Below the pieces are notes generated by a model. That model worked only from the letters and a program-made list of their open reading frames with translations. It did no database searches and was not told the origin of the DNA. From Pyrenochaeta sp. MPI-SDFR-AT-0127 (Eukaryota; Ascomycota; Dothideomycetes; Pleosporales; Cucurbitariaceae), in contig JAGTJM010000019.1 of the NCBI GenBank assembly GCA_020747015.1, positions 1 through 64,000 of the forward strand: a stretch of DNA of 64,000 nucleotides. The letters run 5' to 3'. Positions 41,755-53,368 of the stretch are shown piece after piece. A program made the translations under genes and the position numbers. The first letter of the stretch is position 1. The number at the start of each line of letters is the position of its first letter.

Positions 41755-44706
41755 ATGGTTCGATCAACCTCTCTCGTCGTCTTCGTCATGGCCTATCGTA
41801 TGTACGTAACTACCCCTTCCTGCCGCGGTCGAGTCGGCATGCTTACTTTCTAATAGAGAGATGGCTTTTCTACTATCTATTGCCTACTTCAAGTGACGAA
41901 GATACTCGAGAGAAACACCTTTGCAGCCTGATGTACCTAATTGATTCCCTGGCGTTACCATTGTTGATCGTCTGCCGGTTGCTGTAGTCGTTGATCGTTC
42001 GAATTGACGAACTTTTTGATGTTCACATATACTCAGTAACGAGCGGGACGCTAACAGTTCTTTGCAGAAGTCGCATCTCTCAGTGTCGAGGAACAAGCAT
42101 CTTTTAACGTCGATGCTCTCGTAAATGATAATGACAACGAGCATGTTCGAGGCACTCCTAGCACTCCATTAAGTGCTCAATTTTTTGAACACCCTCGAAG
42201 AGCAACACCGACCATACCACCTGGATTTACGGCTCCAGCTGTCCCTCGGTTAGTGGCTGAGGGGTCGTTCTCTCGTCCAGGGTCTCGGCCAATGTCCCGG
42301 ACTACTTCGTCAAACATCACACCAGCGGTACCGATTGTACCTGTCACACCGGCCAAGACGAAGAAAAGCAAGCCTAAAGCGGGTAATGCGGAGCCTGCTA
42401 CACCGTCATCGACTATGGCTGCAAAGATCCAGCCGGAGACTCCAACGAAAGCAGTATCCACTTCTAGGCAGCCTCAGACGCCTAGCGAGACGACCAACAA
42501 GGCCAGAGAGAATATGGTTGATAAAGTGAAACCCAAACAGGGGGACAGGAAGCATGCGCCCGAATTGACTTCAACAGACATGCCGAAGACGAAGACACCC
42601 GGGAAGAAGAGTAAGGTTGGCGCTGAAATTAGCCCCAAGAAAGAACCACCAAAAGAATTAAAAGATGCGCCCCTTCCTGTCGCTACGCCTGTGTCCTCAG
42701 GCAAGCGACAGCATCCTGGTAAGCTTGATATCGCGGCCGCTACCAAGGCCATAGAGGACGAGCAGTCTACAGCCGCAAGCTCGGTCAAGACTGACCCTCA
42801 AGGAAAGGGCATCCGCTCGCTACCAGCCCCGTTGGCCAACTCTGTGCCTCCAAGTCCCGCCGCAACAGCCACTAGGTCACCAATCAAGCGTTCTGTTGCG
42901 CCAAGGACTCTGCGAGTCGTCCCAACGCCAAAAGCTGAAGTACCACCACCATTAAATGCAGTACCTGCACAATCCCTGCCTCAAGTACCAACAGTCGACA
43001 AGCTGAGGTCCAGGCAAGCCAGCATTGCATCTGTCAATCAACCTGGTACACCCTCGAGCGATTTGATTTCTGATACCGCCTCCATCACGTCTACCTCTGT
43101 CTCTAGAGCTAATTCCCCCCCTCCGCTTGGCAGCAAAGTTGGCACCGCTCCTGTAAGGAAGAAAACTAAATCACAGGCAAAGAAGGATCGACAGGAGCGT
43201 AAGCGGCAAATTGGTGAAGAGCAAGCGATGGTGGAAGAGAACAAGTCTGACGATGAGGTGGTCCAAGCACCCATCATTGGCCGCAAAAAGAAGGCTAGAA
43301 AACCTGCAAGCACCGCTAAGCCGATAGCAGCAGCTTTCAAGAGTCAGCCAGCTTCGCCAAAGCCGACTACGGTTGAGGAGGAGCACTCCGATGCACCGAT
43401 TGTGGAACCAAAGCGTCTCTCATCTGCGAAGCCTTCAACTAGAGTTACACCAGAACCAGAGCCGGAACCAGAACCAGAGCGTGTTCCTGAACAGTCGAAA
43501 GATAAACGCGACTGCACAGCGCAATCCATCATGGCTGACCTGCAACGTACGGGCGAGCTGCTTGCCTCGACTCTCGAATTCTTTAAGCCACTTTCTTCGT
43601 CCCTTACTCATGCTTCCCGAACCATTCAGTCGTCCCACGCAACAGCCCCCCCTGACCTTAAGATTCACTTTTCAGAAGCAGATCTTGACGCCCTCGCGAA
43701 GAAGAAACCTGTTCGCCTCAATGGTCATGACGGCAAGCCCGACTCAAGGACGTTGATAACGCCCAACGGCAAGTTTTTCTGGGGCTTGAGCGAAGAGCTA
43801 GAGCAGAAGGCCCTCGAGCTGGAGAAGCATATTGAAGAGCTCAAAGGACATGCTCGCTTCCATCCTCGCAAGCAGACATCCCACGGGCATACCCACAACA
43901 TTAGCGCCCAAACACAATCCAAAGATGTCCTCCCAGCCATCGCCACCGCCCTTAAGGAAGCTGGAAAGAAGCTCAATACTAACAGCAGCCAGCAAATGCC
44001 CAAATTTGACCCCACTTCGAGTCTGCTCGGCTCTACAACCCTTCCACTTCCACCTGGCCAAGTACCGGAAGTCTCTGCAACACAGATCCAACCTCCGCCT
44101 CCGCCACAACAACAGACGCCTGCCGATGCTGGTGCGTATCTGAACCAATTTGTCTTGCCAAAAACGGACAATCCACCACCCAATCAGCCAAGACCTGAAA
44201 TGGCAGCTGTTGGTGGACCACCTGGCGCAGGCACTGCAAACATTTCTGTTAATGTGAACAAGTTTGCTAAAGCAGCCAAGGCTGTAGTCGAGGGCGGGGC
44301 AGTAGGAAGCACTGAAATCGATGGAATGGGTGTCATGGCTGCCGACTTGCTAGGTGGTGTTTTCGTCCAAGGTCTCGAGGCACTTGTGGGGGCTGGGCTT
44401 GGTTACCAATCCACTCAAGAGTATGGTCTTGATGGAAATGGCAATATTACGCTCGGAAGGCGAAGTGGAGGTGGCCTGGATGTTCATGGCTTGATGAATG
44501 CAATCGAAACTTCAGCCGGAATGGGTGGAATGGGTCTGGGCGGATACGGAGGAAATGGAAGGAGAGGAAGGGGCAGTGTCCTCAGTATGGAAGAGGCCGA
44601 ACAAGCAATGCATGCAGCGCGGAAGGAACATGATGTTTTAGAGAAGAAGCTGGCCGCCTTGATGAAGAAGAACAAGAAAATGGCGGTTGGCGCCGGTAGG
44701 GGTTGA
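41755..44706 (+). CDS. Low-complexity protein with C-terminal coiled coil
   Basis: The open frame is certain from about 42068 to 44706. Residues before the first ATG of the large exon (LSAQFFEHPRRATPTIPPGFTAPAVP) look coding. A small first exon 41755-41797 (MVRSTSLVVFVMAY) joins it across a 270-nt GT-AG intron in frame, giving 893 aa, but this exon is tentative. The body is Pro/Ala/Lys-rich, with a Lys/Arg helix at KKTKSQAKKDRQERKRQIGEEQ. Ordered segments are DCTAQSIMADLQRTGELLASTLEFFKPL, ITPNGKFFWGLSEELEQKALELEKHIEEL, and a terminal heptad-like helix (EEAEQAMHAARKEHDVLEKKLAALMKKNKK). No family is recognised. It may be the C-terminal portion of a longer NOT4 gene. Confidence 0.65.
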
Positions 44707-45464
44707 GGTTTCGAAGAAGCATGTCAGCGGCTCTACGTGAACGTGTATATTACATCCCATCGCTTATACCTCTAGGCGGATGATAAAGTATAATGGACTC
44801 GACAATTGAACGAATTCATTGTTCTTCAATTAGTCGGTGTCAATGATGGTTATCACTGTTCGTCATCCATCTCAGCCCTCGCTGTACTTCATGTTACTCG
44901 AATTTATAAATACGAAAAGTGCGAAGCGCCTAGTTCGAGCTCGCAAACGATATTGGTGTCGAAGGACACCTGGACAGCCTATCATAAAACGGCACGGTCA
45001 TTCAGCTTACTGTTGTGCTATCCAAATCCATGACATATCGTTAGTTAAACCAAATCATAAATTGTACTTTGTGTAAATCTTCATTGATAGAAATGAGAGG
45101 TTAACGGAGATCATTGGTGGCGATCATTGTAACTTTGCTGGGAAATTCAAGGGATGAGACGAAGTTCATATGGTCTTACATAAGGGAATGGATTTGAATC
45201 GCTGCTTCGTATCCAGTAATAGATGGCGGAACAGAGTGTGACGAGAGGGATGTGGTCGGAGGTTTTCGGTGCACATGACACTGCACCAATGATGATGCGT
45301 CAGGGGTTCTCACCGCCCAACGTGGGGATTTCAAGGGTCCACCAAACTGGCCCTTTCCAAGGCCAGATTCGCAATTGCTACCACCACACCCCATTGCTCT
45401 CTACGATACTTTTCCCGAGTCTCCAACTTCTTTCGCTTCTCCCTGTGCAAGAGCAAATTTCAAG
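44707..45464. other. Intergenic region before GMPPA-like gene
   Basis: About 760 bp. The right-hand 200 bp is promoter and leader. The frames 44806-45076 and 45223-45468 have no motif. Confidence 0.45.
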
Positions 45465-46958
45465 ATGAGCCTGCAACCACCCTCACTCGCCGTGAGGTCC
45501 AAGTCTGGTTCGAGCGGTTCAACCAAGGCCATTATTTTGGTAACTATGCTCAAGAGCTGTGGACCCATGTATACTCACAACAACAGGTCGGTGGACCTTC
45601 CCGAGGTACCAGATTTAGGCCTCTGTCCATGGAACTGCCAAAGGTGAGCTGCAATTCAAATTACATGGCCCGAACACACCCCGCTAAGACTACAACAGCC
45701 GCTCTTCCCTGTCGCAGGTCATCCGATAATCGAGCACTGCTTCCGCGCCATCACAAACGTCCCCGAGGTCAAGGAAGTCTTCATCGTCGGCTACTATGAG
45801 GAGTCAGTCTTCCAGCCCTTCATCAACACCGTCTCGACCAGCTTCCCACATCTGAGCGTCAAGTACCTCCGAGAATACCAGGCATTGGGCACGGCAGGAG
45901 GACTATACCACTTCCGCGACGTCATCTTGAAGGGAAAGCCTGACAAGCTCTTTGTCTTGAACGCAGATGTCTGCTCTTCTTTCCCCCTGGTGGAGATGCT
46001 CAAGCTGTTCGAGGACAAGGATGCAGAGGCTGTAATGCTGGGTACGAGGGTTGCGAACGAGGCGGCGACCAACTTTGGTTGCATTGTGTCTGACGCACAC
46101 ACCAAGCGCGTGCTCCACTACGTCGAGAAGCCCGAATCACAAATCTCCAACCTCATCAACTGCGGAGTCTACCTTTTCGCGACTGAGTGCATCTTCCCAG
46201 CTATTCGCAGCGCTATCAAGCGCCGTACCGAGCGCCCACGGCTGCTGTCATATCCCTCTTCTGAAAACCTTGAGTCTTCCTTCTACCAGGCTGAAGACGA
46301 TGAGGACAACAAGGAGAACGCCGTCATTCGCTTGGAGCAGGATGTGCTGTCAGATATTGCCGACAGCAGGCAGTTCTTCGTCCTTGAGACCAAGGACTTT
46401 TGGCGCCAGATCAAGACTGCTGGCTCAGCCGTCCCTGCTAACGCCTTATATCTGTTGAAGGCCTTCCAGTCAGGGTCTGAGGAACTCGCTGCTCCATCTG
46501 CGAACATCCTACCCCCTGTATACATCCACCCTTCGGCACAAATCGACCCCACCGCGAAGATCGGACCGAATGTCTCAATCGGCCCACGTGTTGTCATTGG
46601 AGCAGGCGTCCGTATCAAAGAGTCTATTGTTCTTGAGGATTCGGAAATCAAGCATGATGCTTGCGTTCTCTATACCATCATCGGGTGGCACAGCAAGATC
46701 GGTGCTTGGGCGCGTGTTGAGGGAACGCCCACACCAGCTACCAGCCATTCCACCAGCATCATCAAGAATGGAGTCAAGGTCCAGAGCATCACGATCCTGG
46801 GCAAGGAGTGCGCTGTCGCAGATGAAGTCCGCGTGCAGAATTGCGTCTGCTTGCCATACAAGGAGCTCAAGAGGGTAAGTTGATCTTGAAATCTTGACGC
46901 AGTACCAAAGTTTTACTAACGCAATTTGCAGGATGTCTCCAATGAAGTTATTATGTAG
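45465..46958 (+). CDS. GDP-mannose pyrophosphorylase alpha-like protein (GMPPA)
   Basis: Nucleotidyltransferase-fold protein of GDP-mannose metabolism. Four exons, 45465-45539, 45587-45643, 45699-46874 and 46932-46958, give 444 aa. The joined N-terminus KAIILVGGPSRGTRFRPLSMELPKPLFPVAGHPIIEH holds the GG-x-x-x-GTRFRPL pyrophosphorylase signature. The catalytic domain has EYQALGTAGGLYHFRD and LVLNADV-like LFVLNADVCSSFPL. An insert of about 40 acidic residues precedes the C-terminal left-handed beta helix (VYIHPSAQIDPTAKIGPNVSIGPRVVIGAGVRI). The last small exon encodes DVSNEVIM, a conserved GMPPA end. In animals GMPPA is a non-catalytic regulator of GMPPB; in fungi it may regulate or assist Psa1/Mpg1. 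The separate small first exons are typical. Confidence 0.92.
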
Positions 46959-47519
46959 TGAGAATCAATAACGATATGACGGAACGAATTTAGTTCAATA
47001 TCAGCTCAATATGTGTCTTAAGGTCATGGCATGGTTTTTGGGGCATCTGCAATACTGGAGATCAAAAAGCATGGCTGCACTGGATAGAAATTTATACCAA
47101 CAATCAAAGGAGTGTTACATCTGCAACTACCTTCAATCCAGCCAGCCATCCTATGTGTCTGATTCATACTAACAAGCTGGGGTGCCTCGGTAACAGTACT
47201 TTGATATTGAGTCGATGCCCTGGGATAGCCGCCTCTAATCCCAAAATGGCATCGCCAGCCGAGACCTCAAGCGCATTCAGCTTCCGAATCTGGTGACACT
47301 TTTGATTTGACATTCGACTTCCAAACCAATAAGCAGATTTCATCTCTGGATTTGACCCCATCGTCTTGCAAGCGGCTTGCTTTCTCTGATTATTTGCTTG
47401 AAGCTTAGTTGAATAACTGCCAATAAAAGCACCAGTCGCAGCAAACAACGCCCTATACGGTTCCCCTCTAGGCAAAGATCAAGGAGGAATAATATCACGC
47501 ACTTTTGGAAAGTGTTATC
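46959..47519. other. Intergenic region
   Basis: About 560 bp between two plus-strand genes. No feature beyond the expected 3' UTR and promoter. Confidence 0.45.
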
Positions 47520-48701
47520 ATGTCTGATATGGAAGCGGCTCTCAAGGCTGCACGAAGGAGAGTCCCGGGTGGCGATGATTCAGGGTCAACTTCCAACCCC
47601 ACTCCCGAGACAGGAAGCAGATATGACAAGCCCATCGCTGCAGCACAAGAAGAAGGCCTGCCAATCATTGACATCTCCGCCTTTCTAGACCCGTCTTCTT
47701 CTCAAGAAGCACGTCAGACCACCGCCAAGGCCATCAATGCCGCGTGCATCAACTATGGATTCTTCTACCTTACTGGACATGACATCGCGACATCCAAACT
47801 CGATGAGATTGTGTCTCTGGCTCGTGACTTCTTTGCTCTCCCATTCGAAGAGAAGAACAAAATAAAGCGCTTCGATGCTGGTAGCCCAGAAGGCGGCGAT
47901 GGTGCACGAGGATATCAAGGACTCGGCGAGAACGTCACTGGCGGCCTGCAGGACATGCAAGAAGCGATAGACTGGTATAGTGACTGGCCCGAAGACAAGA
48001 AGGAACCAGGAAGTGGTGGACCTGGAAGCGTCCAGACGCTTCAAGGTGCCAATCTGTGGCCTGAAAGACCGAAAGACTTGAAGCCGATATATCAGGACTA
48101 TATTGAGCGTGTCAAGACAGTCGGTGCAGCACTTGTCCACGCAATGGGTGTAGCCCTCGATCTTGGTCCACCTTCATCTACTCCTAGTGCCTCGGATGAA
48201 GACGAAGAAGTCTTCGTGCGCAACTGCTCAGACTCCTTCTGGGTTATGCGCATGATTGGGTACCCTCCACTCACCACTCCCCACACGCCTGGCACAGATA
48301 TCTCCCAATTCTCTTGTGGCGCGCACACAGACTACGGCTGCGTGACACTCCTTCTTACCGACGCCACCCCCGGCGCTCTGCAGGTCCAGCTCAAAGACGG
48401 CACATGGCTCAACGCTGACCCCATCGCCGGCGCATTCGTGGTCAATATCGGCGACATGATTGAGCGCTGGACCAACGGGCTGTGGAAAAGTACTATGCAT
48501 CGCGTTATCCACCGCGGAAACAAGGCGAGAATCAGTGTGCCGTTCTTCTACGAGCCGAATTTCGACGCCGTGGTTAGGCCGCTAGGGAAGTGTGTGGGCG
48601 AGACGAGTGGGAAGGCTATGCACGAGGGGAGTACCTATGGAGAGCATTTGCTTACCAAGGTCTTTAACAATTTCTACTATAGTAAGAGGACGGATTGGTG
48701 A
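47520..48701 (+). CDS. 2-oxoglutarate/Fe(II)-dependent dioxygenase
   Basis: A 393-aa single exon of the isopenicillin-N-synthase-like superfamily. The N-terminal DIOX_N region is LPIIDISAFLDPSSSQEAR, then GFFYLTGHDI and ARDFFALPFEEKNKI. The catalytic 2OG-FeII domain has the His-x-Asp of CGAHTDYGCVTLL, the distal His in STMHRVIHRGNKARISVPFFYEPN, and the 2-oxoglutarate-binding Arg-x-Ser just after it. WYSDWPEDK and MRMIGYPP are family segments. The substrate cannot be predicted. No biosynthetic cluster surrounds it, so a housekeeping or detoxifying oxidation is as likely as a secondary-metabolite role. The frame extends 15 nt upstream without another ATG. Confidence 0.92.
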   Translation: MSDMEAALKAARRRVPGGDDSGSTSNPTPETGSRYDKPIAAAQEEGLPIIDISAFLDPSSSQEARQTTAKAINAACINYGFFYLTGHDIATSKLDEIVSLARDFFALPFEEKNKIKRFDAGSPEGGDGARGYQGLGENVTGGLQDMQEAIDWYSDWPEDKKEPGSGGPGSVQTLQGANLWPERPKDLKPIYQDYIERVKTVGAALVHAMGVALDLGPPSSTPSASDEDEEVFVRNCSDSFWVMRMIGYPPLTTPHTPGTDISQFSCGAHTDYGCVTLLLTDATPGALQVQLKDGTWLNADPIAGAFVVNIGDMIERWTNGLWKSTMHRVIHRGNKARISVPFFYEPNFDAVVRPLGKCVGETSGKAMHEGSTYGEHLLTKVFNNFYYSKRTDW

Positions 48702-48928
48702 GGTCAAGAGGGGCGAGCACATTTGGACTGATGATGTAGACCTTTGAAGACTTGAAAGCCATGTTGATACTGTGTCAATTTCCATGAATCATCAATGTGA
48801 AAAACAACAACGCGAAACCTTTCCCCCCAATGGTCTTTCCTCGAACGACGGAACAAAGCAATAATAACAATACCCAAGCAACGCTTGCATCTTCTTCAAC
48901 GTGAATCATCACGATGATCCACTCGTCC

Positions 48929-51900
48929 TCACTTCTGGCCACACTCTTTCCATAGCCCAACCACCTGCTTTTTTCCTGATGGTAATCCACAGTATTCTCC
49001 ATCCTCAGACGAACTATTCTGCTGCCTCATCTGCACCCTGTGCTCCCGCATCGGCGGCTCTGCACGCAGATAATCGTACTCGATCGCCCTATACCTTCTC
49101 CCATAGTTCCTCCAGCGCATCTGCAATGCAATAAGCACTACGGGCATGACACTGACCAGTTCACCTAGGCCTGCCCATTGTGGCTCAATTCTGATCTGTT
49201 CTCCAATTTTAACAAAGGCGCCGGCGGCCAAGAGGATTGCGAATATGTTGTAGAAGGCTGACCAGCTGAAGTTCAGGATGATTCTGCGATAGGCGGCACG
49301 GGACACATCTAGTAAAATGAGCACGTCGTGAAGGCGTGTTGTCATGAGAACAACGTCTGCTGCGCTCTTTGCGACATCTGAGCCTTGATTGAGATGGACG
49401 CCAACATCGGCTTGTTTGAGCGCAACGGAATCGTTTGTGCCGTCGCCGACAAACATGACGACTTTGCCTGGCCTTTGGAGATCTCTGACGTAGTTCATCT
49501 TCCCATCAGGCTTACACCGGCTCTTTGTGTTCTTCTTTGGGATACTGAGTGAGTGGGCGGTGTCATCTACAGCGCCTTGATTATCACCACTGATCATGTG
49601 TACTTCGATGCCACGAGCTTTCAGCTGCTGAACAACCATTTCAGCCGTGTGTCGAGGGCGGTCTAGAAGCTTGAACGTTGCGCAGAGGATACCGCCGACC
49701 TGGACACAGAATATTGTACTGGCTTGTCGTAAGACATGAACATTGAGCCAGTCTGGGCTCCCGGCGCGGATTAAGAACCTGTTGTTTGCGTATGTGCCTT
49801 GCACGCCTTCGCCGGGGATACTCATAACATTCTGTACCTCAGCAACTTTGATATTCTTTTCGGGGTTCATCCGCATGTCTCGCTCGAGATGACGGAAAAT
49901 GCTGGCGGAAACAGGGTGGTTCACATCTTTCAAAAGACCCAACACAATACCTTTTGTCAAAGACGCATTTGAACCGTGGTACTCTTCGCCCACAACAGCC
50001 GGAAATCCGCAGGTCAGTGTTCCTGTCTTGTCAAACACGACATCAGTGACGCTACGAGCAATTTCCAGCTTCTGAAAATCTCTGAAAATGATACCAAAGC
50101 GAGCTGCTACTCCACTAGCGATAAGAACGACCATTGGAACCGCTAGACCAATTGCGCACGGGCAGGATACAATAAGAGTGGCAATAGAGTAAGTGATAGC
50201 GGTGACAACTGCGTTTTTCCACGTGTTTTGGTGGTGATGTTTGTCTACGAAAAGCCAAATGAAGAAGACGGAAGCTCCAATGGTGGCAATGACCGGGACG
50301 AACCATCCTGCAATACGGTCTGCGAGTGCTTGTATTCTTGGCTTCGTCAGCTCTGCATCTTCGACCATGGCTGCAATCTTGTGCACAGAGTTCTCGTGGG
50401 GTAGAGCCGTCAGTCGGACGATAAGGACACCCGACCCATTATTGGTACCCGCAAATACTACAGAATGCACTCCTTTGGCAACCGGTATAGATTCACCAGT
50501 GATCATTGATTCGTCAATCTCGGATCCTCCGTATAGGACTACACCGTCTGTGACGACCTTGGTGTGTGGTGGAATTTTGATTTGATCGTCATACTGCAAC
50601 AGGCGTGCATCGAGCCTTCGTGTCTTGGGATTTGTTGGAGTGTTCGAGCCAGGAACGACAAGGAGTGCCTCATCGACTTGAAGGGAGCGAAATGATACGG
50701 ACTTTGCAGCTCGACACCGTGCAAACTCATTGATTACTCGACCCAGGAGAATCAACGTGACAAGTAAGGTGGATGTTTCGAAGAATGAGCCAGTCTCCAA
50801 AGGTTTACCCTCTACTTGAAGCACATATGACACGACGCTGAAGATGTACGCTATAGTCGAGCTTAAGGCTATTAAAAAGTCCATCTCGAAGACACGAGAG
50901 TAATACAGAGATCGCAAGGCGTTGGGTATAAACTCTTTGATCGCGATAAGCTGAACCACTGTTGCGAGAGCCAGTGAGACATGCGCATACATTAGGTTGT
51001 TGTGATCGACGGGTGTCCAAGCAAGTACAATGACCGGTATAGTGAGAGCAAGTGCAGGAAGAAACACATAGAGAGCTCGTCTTATCTGCTCACCACCTAC
51101 AGCTAGGCTAGGGTGAGCGGCTGGAGGAGCTAGACGTAGGTCGGGGTCGAACTTCTGATAATATTCAAAAACATCGCGCGCACCGATTTTATTCGGATCA
51201 TAGTGAACCCGCGTTGCTTGTTGATGAATACGCGGGATCGTGCCGTCCACCATTGTAGACTTTGGATTCTCGCCCCAAGATCGATCAGCGCTTCCGTCTA
51301 CGGTTGCAATCACGCCATGCGTGGAGTTTGTTGCTTCAGTCGGGACAGTACTCTTACGTCCGCTCAGCAATTGCGAAGGGCGCCAGGGCTCCCGATCGGG
51401 TGGTTCAATGTGAACGACTCCATAGGGCTGACCAGCATGTTTGAGTCGGATGGGCTCGGCCACCATGATTTCGAGTACTTGACCTATGGCTGCAACATGT
51501 TCATCGAAGGTGTATCCTGTCTTGATGCTCAACTTCTTGATGACATCGGTAACTCCAAGACGGGTTGTATCTAGGTCAAATTCTACTCTGGCTAAAACGA
51601 CGTTCACCTGAGGATTCTTGATAGCTGATATTCGACTGATGGCTCGAGAAATGCCGCCCTCGCAGCATCCACACTTTAGACCATTGATGCGGAGCATTAT
51701 GCGTTCGAAATTCGGGGGTCCTCTCTCGACATCGGTATGCTCGCTTTCGACCGCGGTCTCGCCTATATGTTTCAGTGACAATTCTTCACTCGAGCTCTGG
51801 GACTTCAAGCAGCAAATACCCGAAGGCTGGGAATGATTATGCGAACTGCTTTGTACTAAGCCTCCATTGCCACGACACTGAAACCCATCGGCAGCCGTGA

Positions 51901-52360
51901 AATATGTGACTCCAGAACTGCAAGAATGATTGTGGTTGTGGCAAGGTATCGAAGGCAAGCCGAGTCGAGTCATTGGAGAACACGGTAGCTCCGCTGCGCA
52001 GATAGGACCGTGATGTGTTGCTGGCTCTGATACTACCTCAGATTCGGAACTCGATGGTGGTAGCGCAGACGGAGGTGTATATATATTCGCCCATGTTGGC
52101 GTTCCAGCCATTGCTGGTATTGGTGCAGGCGCTGGTATGCTCTCTGGTGCTGGTGGCTCATTATGCGGAATGTTCGACGAGTCTGGACCCATCCATGGTG
52201 CCAGTCCATGCAGACTCGCTTGAGTTCCTTCACTGTAGACTTGAATCATTGGTAGCCCTGTCATTACCTCCCGAGTTGGTTGATCCGGGAATCTCCAGGG
52301 TGTATCTGGCAGTCCATCTTGAGTATTCGTCTCCTCTGGAGTACTGGCACTTGATTCCAT
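48929..52360 (-). CDS. P1B-type heavy-metal (Cu/Cd) transporting ATPase
   Basis: A single exon of 1143 aa. The N-terminal 215 residues are Ser/Pro-rich with His/Cys clusters (IPCHNHNHSCSSG, SSSHNHSQPSGICCLKSQ). A heavy-metal-associated domain follows (LRINGLKCGCCEGGISRAI), with CxxC containing an extra Cys. A diverged second HMA-like region lies before the membrane part. The pump core has the A-domain MITGESIPVAKG, TM6 CPC (VSCPCAIGLAVPM), the phosphorylation site DKTGTLTCGFP, the His-Pro dipeptide VNHPVSASIF, and the hinge MFVGDGTNDSVALKQADVGV. TM7 keeps N-x6-YN (NFSWSAFYN), but TM8 lacks the classical MxxSS. The architecture resembles fungal Pca1/Crp1-like metal-resistance exporters. Metal choice (Cu versus Cd) is not settled by sequence. 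Confidence 0.93.
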   Translation of the reverse strand: MESSASTPEETNTQDGLPDTPWRFPDQPTREVMTGLPMIQVYSEGTQASLHGLAPWMGPDSSNIPHNEPPAPESIPAPAPIPAMAGTPTWANIYTPPSALPPSSSESEVVSEPATHHGPICAAELPCSPMTRLGLPSIPCHNHNHSCSSGVTYFTAADGFQCRGNGGLVQSSSHNHSQPSGICCLKSQSSSEELSLKHIGETAVESEHTDVERGPPNFERIMLRINGLKCGCCEGGISRAISRISAIKNPQVNVVLARVEFDLDTTRLGVTDVIKKLSIKTGYTFDEHVAAIGQVLEIMVAEPIRLKHAGQPYGVVHIEPPDREPWRPSQLLSGRKSTVPTEATNSTHGVIATVDGSADRSWGENPKSTMVDGTIPRIHQQATRVHYDPNKIGARDVFEYYQKFDPDLRLAPPAAHPSLAVGGEQIRRALYVFLPALALTIPVIVLAWTPVDHNNLMYAHVSLALATVVQLIAIKEFIPNALRSLYYSRVFEMDFLIALSSTIAYIFSVVSYVLQVEGKPLETGSFFETSTLLVTLILLGRVINEFARCRAAKSVSFRSLQVDEALLVVPGSNTPTNPKTRRLDARLLQYDDQIKIPPHTKVVTDGVVLYGGSEIDESMITGESIPVAKGVHSVVFAGTNNGSGVLIVRLTALPHENSVHKIAAMVEDAELTKPRIQALADRIAGWFVPVIATIGASVFFIWLFVDKHHHQNTWKNAVVTAITYSIATLIVSCPCAIGLAVPMVVLIASGVAARFGIIFRDFQKLEIARSVTDVVFDKTGTLTCGFPAVVGEEYHGSNASLTKGIVLGLLKDVNHPVSASIFRHLERDMRMNPEKNIKVAEVQNVMSIPGEGVQGTYANNRFLIRAGSPDWLNVHVLRQASTIFCVQVGGILCATFKLLDRPRHTAEMVVQQLKARGIEVHMISGDNQGAVDDTAHSLSIPKKNTKSRCKPDGKMNYVRDLQRPGKVVMFVGDGTNDSVALKQADVGVHLNQGSDVAKSAADVVLMTTRLHDVLILLDVSRAAYRRIILNFSWSAFYNIFAILLAAGAFVKIGEQIRIEPQWAGLGELVSVMPVVLIALQMRWRNYGRRYRAIEYDYLRAEPPMREHRVQMRQQNSSSEDGEYCGLPSGKKQVVGLWKECGQK

Positions 52361-53368
52361 TGTGACGAATGTGTCAAATACTGTGATAGTGATAGTTGAT
52401 GATGATGCTTTTTCTGTAGTTTCTGAGGTGCTGAAGACTCTAGATCATCGATCTACACCATTGTACGGGCGTTGCCTTCTCTTCTACGTTACTACCATAG
52501 TCTCGCGCCGCTAGGCGGGCAGGCGCGACATTATACCCATCAAAATGGAAAGCAGCTGGTTTGGTCTTCGCCAATTTATGAGCCAGGTGCCATAGATAGC
52601 ACCATGTAACATTCATTAGCCGCCATACCGAAGGCTATGTGATAGTAACTGTATGTCGTATGATTCAAAGCGTGTACATCCACATCAGCCACTAATAGCT
52701 GGCATGGCGCCCCTGCAGTGTTGCAAGGCGTAGCAGCCAGAGTAGATTATGGAGTAATAGTAGATCTGGCAGGCTTGTTCCACATCATACCACAGTATTG
52801 GAAGCTGACACCCGGTCGAGAGCTAATTGTGTGACCGAAGCTCTCAACTCTCACTGAATCATCTCAGCAGCTGACAATCAATTCTAAAACACAATTCCTT
52901 GGGACTTTGTGCGGCGAAGCAGGATTGCTGTTGCCCAAAATCCACTCATCAAAACGCGCATAAAGCAGGAATCACAACTAGTAATACGTGAGAGGCTCGG
53001 GGCGAATCTAAACACTATGCGCATGGAGTGACAAAGAAAGATATTTGTGCACTTATATGTGCTTTGCAATGGTCAGCCTTGTAATGGATACATTTGGCGG
53101 GTGAAGCTTGGGATGTCGAAAAGTGGCTTGCTTTGCACGTGATAGCGCGACTTGCTTCTGCGTCATCGCTTGAGAACAACCGCACTGGCGCATTCTCATC
53201 CCTCACTTCCTGCAATTCACACCAAGAGTGAAGTTAAAATCCATAGCTTTTGTACATGTAGATCGCCGCGCGTTATGAGCGCCGACGCTCCTTTACAAAT
53301 CATCAACCGCGCACGTCATCGCTGTTCAGTCCCCGCATCGTGCACCATCTAGGCAGACAAGCGCAAAC
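52361..53368. other. Divergent promoter region, metal ATPase and RAD4
   Basis: About 1 kb between two genes transcribed away from each other. It contains a GCACGTGA word near 53135. No confirmed metal-response element or gene was found; short frames here lack motifs. Confidence 0.45.

Noticed and set aside
47505..47519. Upstream extension of the dioxygenase frame
   Set aside because: It would need TTG as start codon. ATG at 47520 is used.
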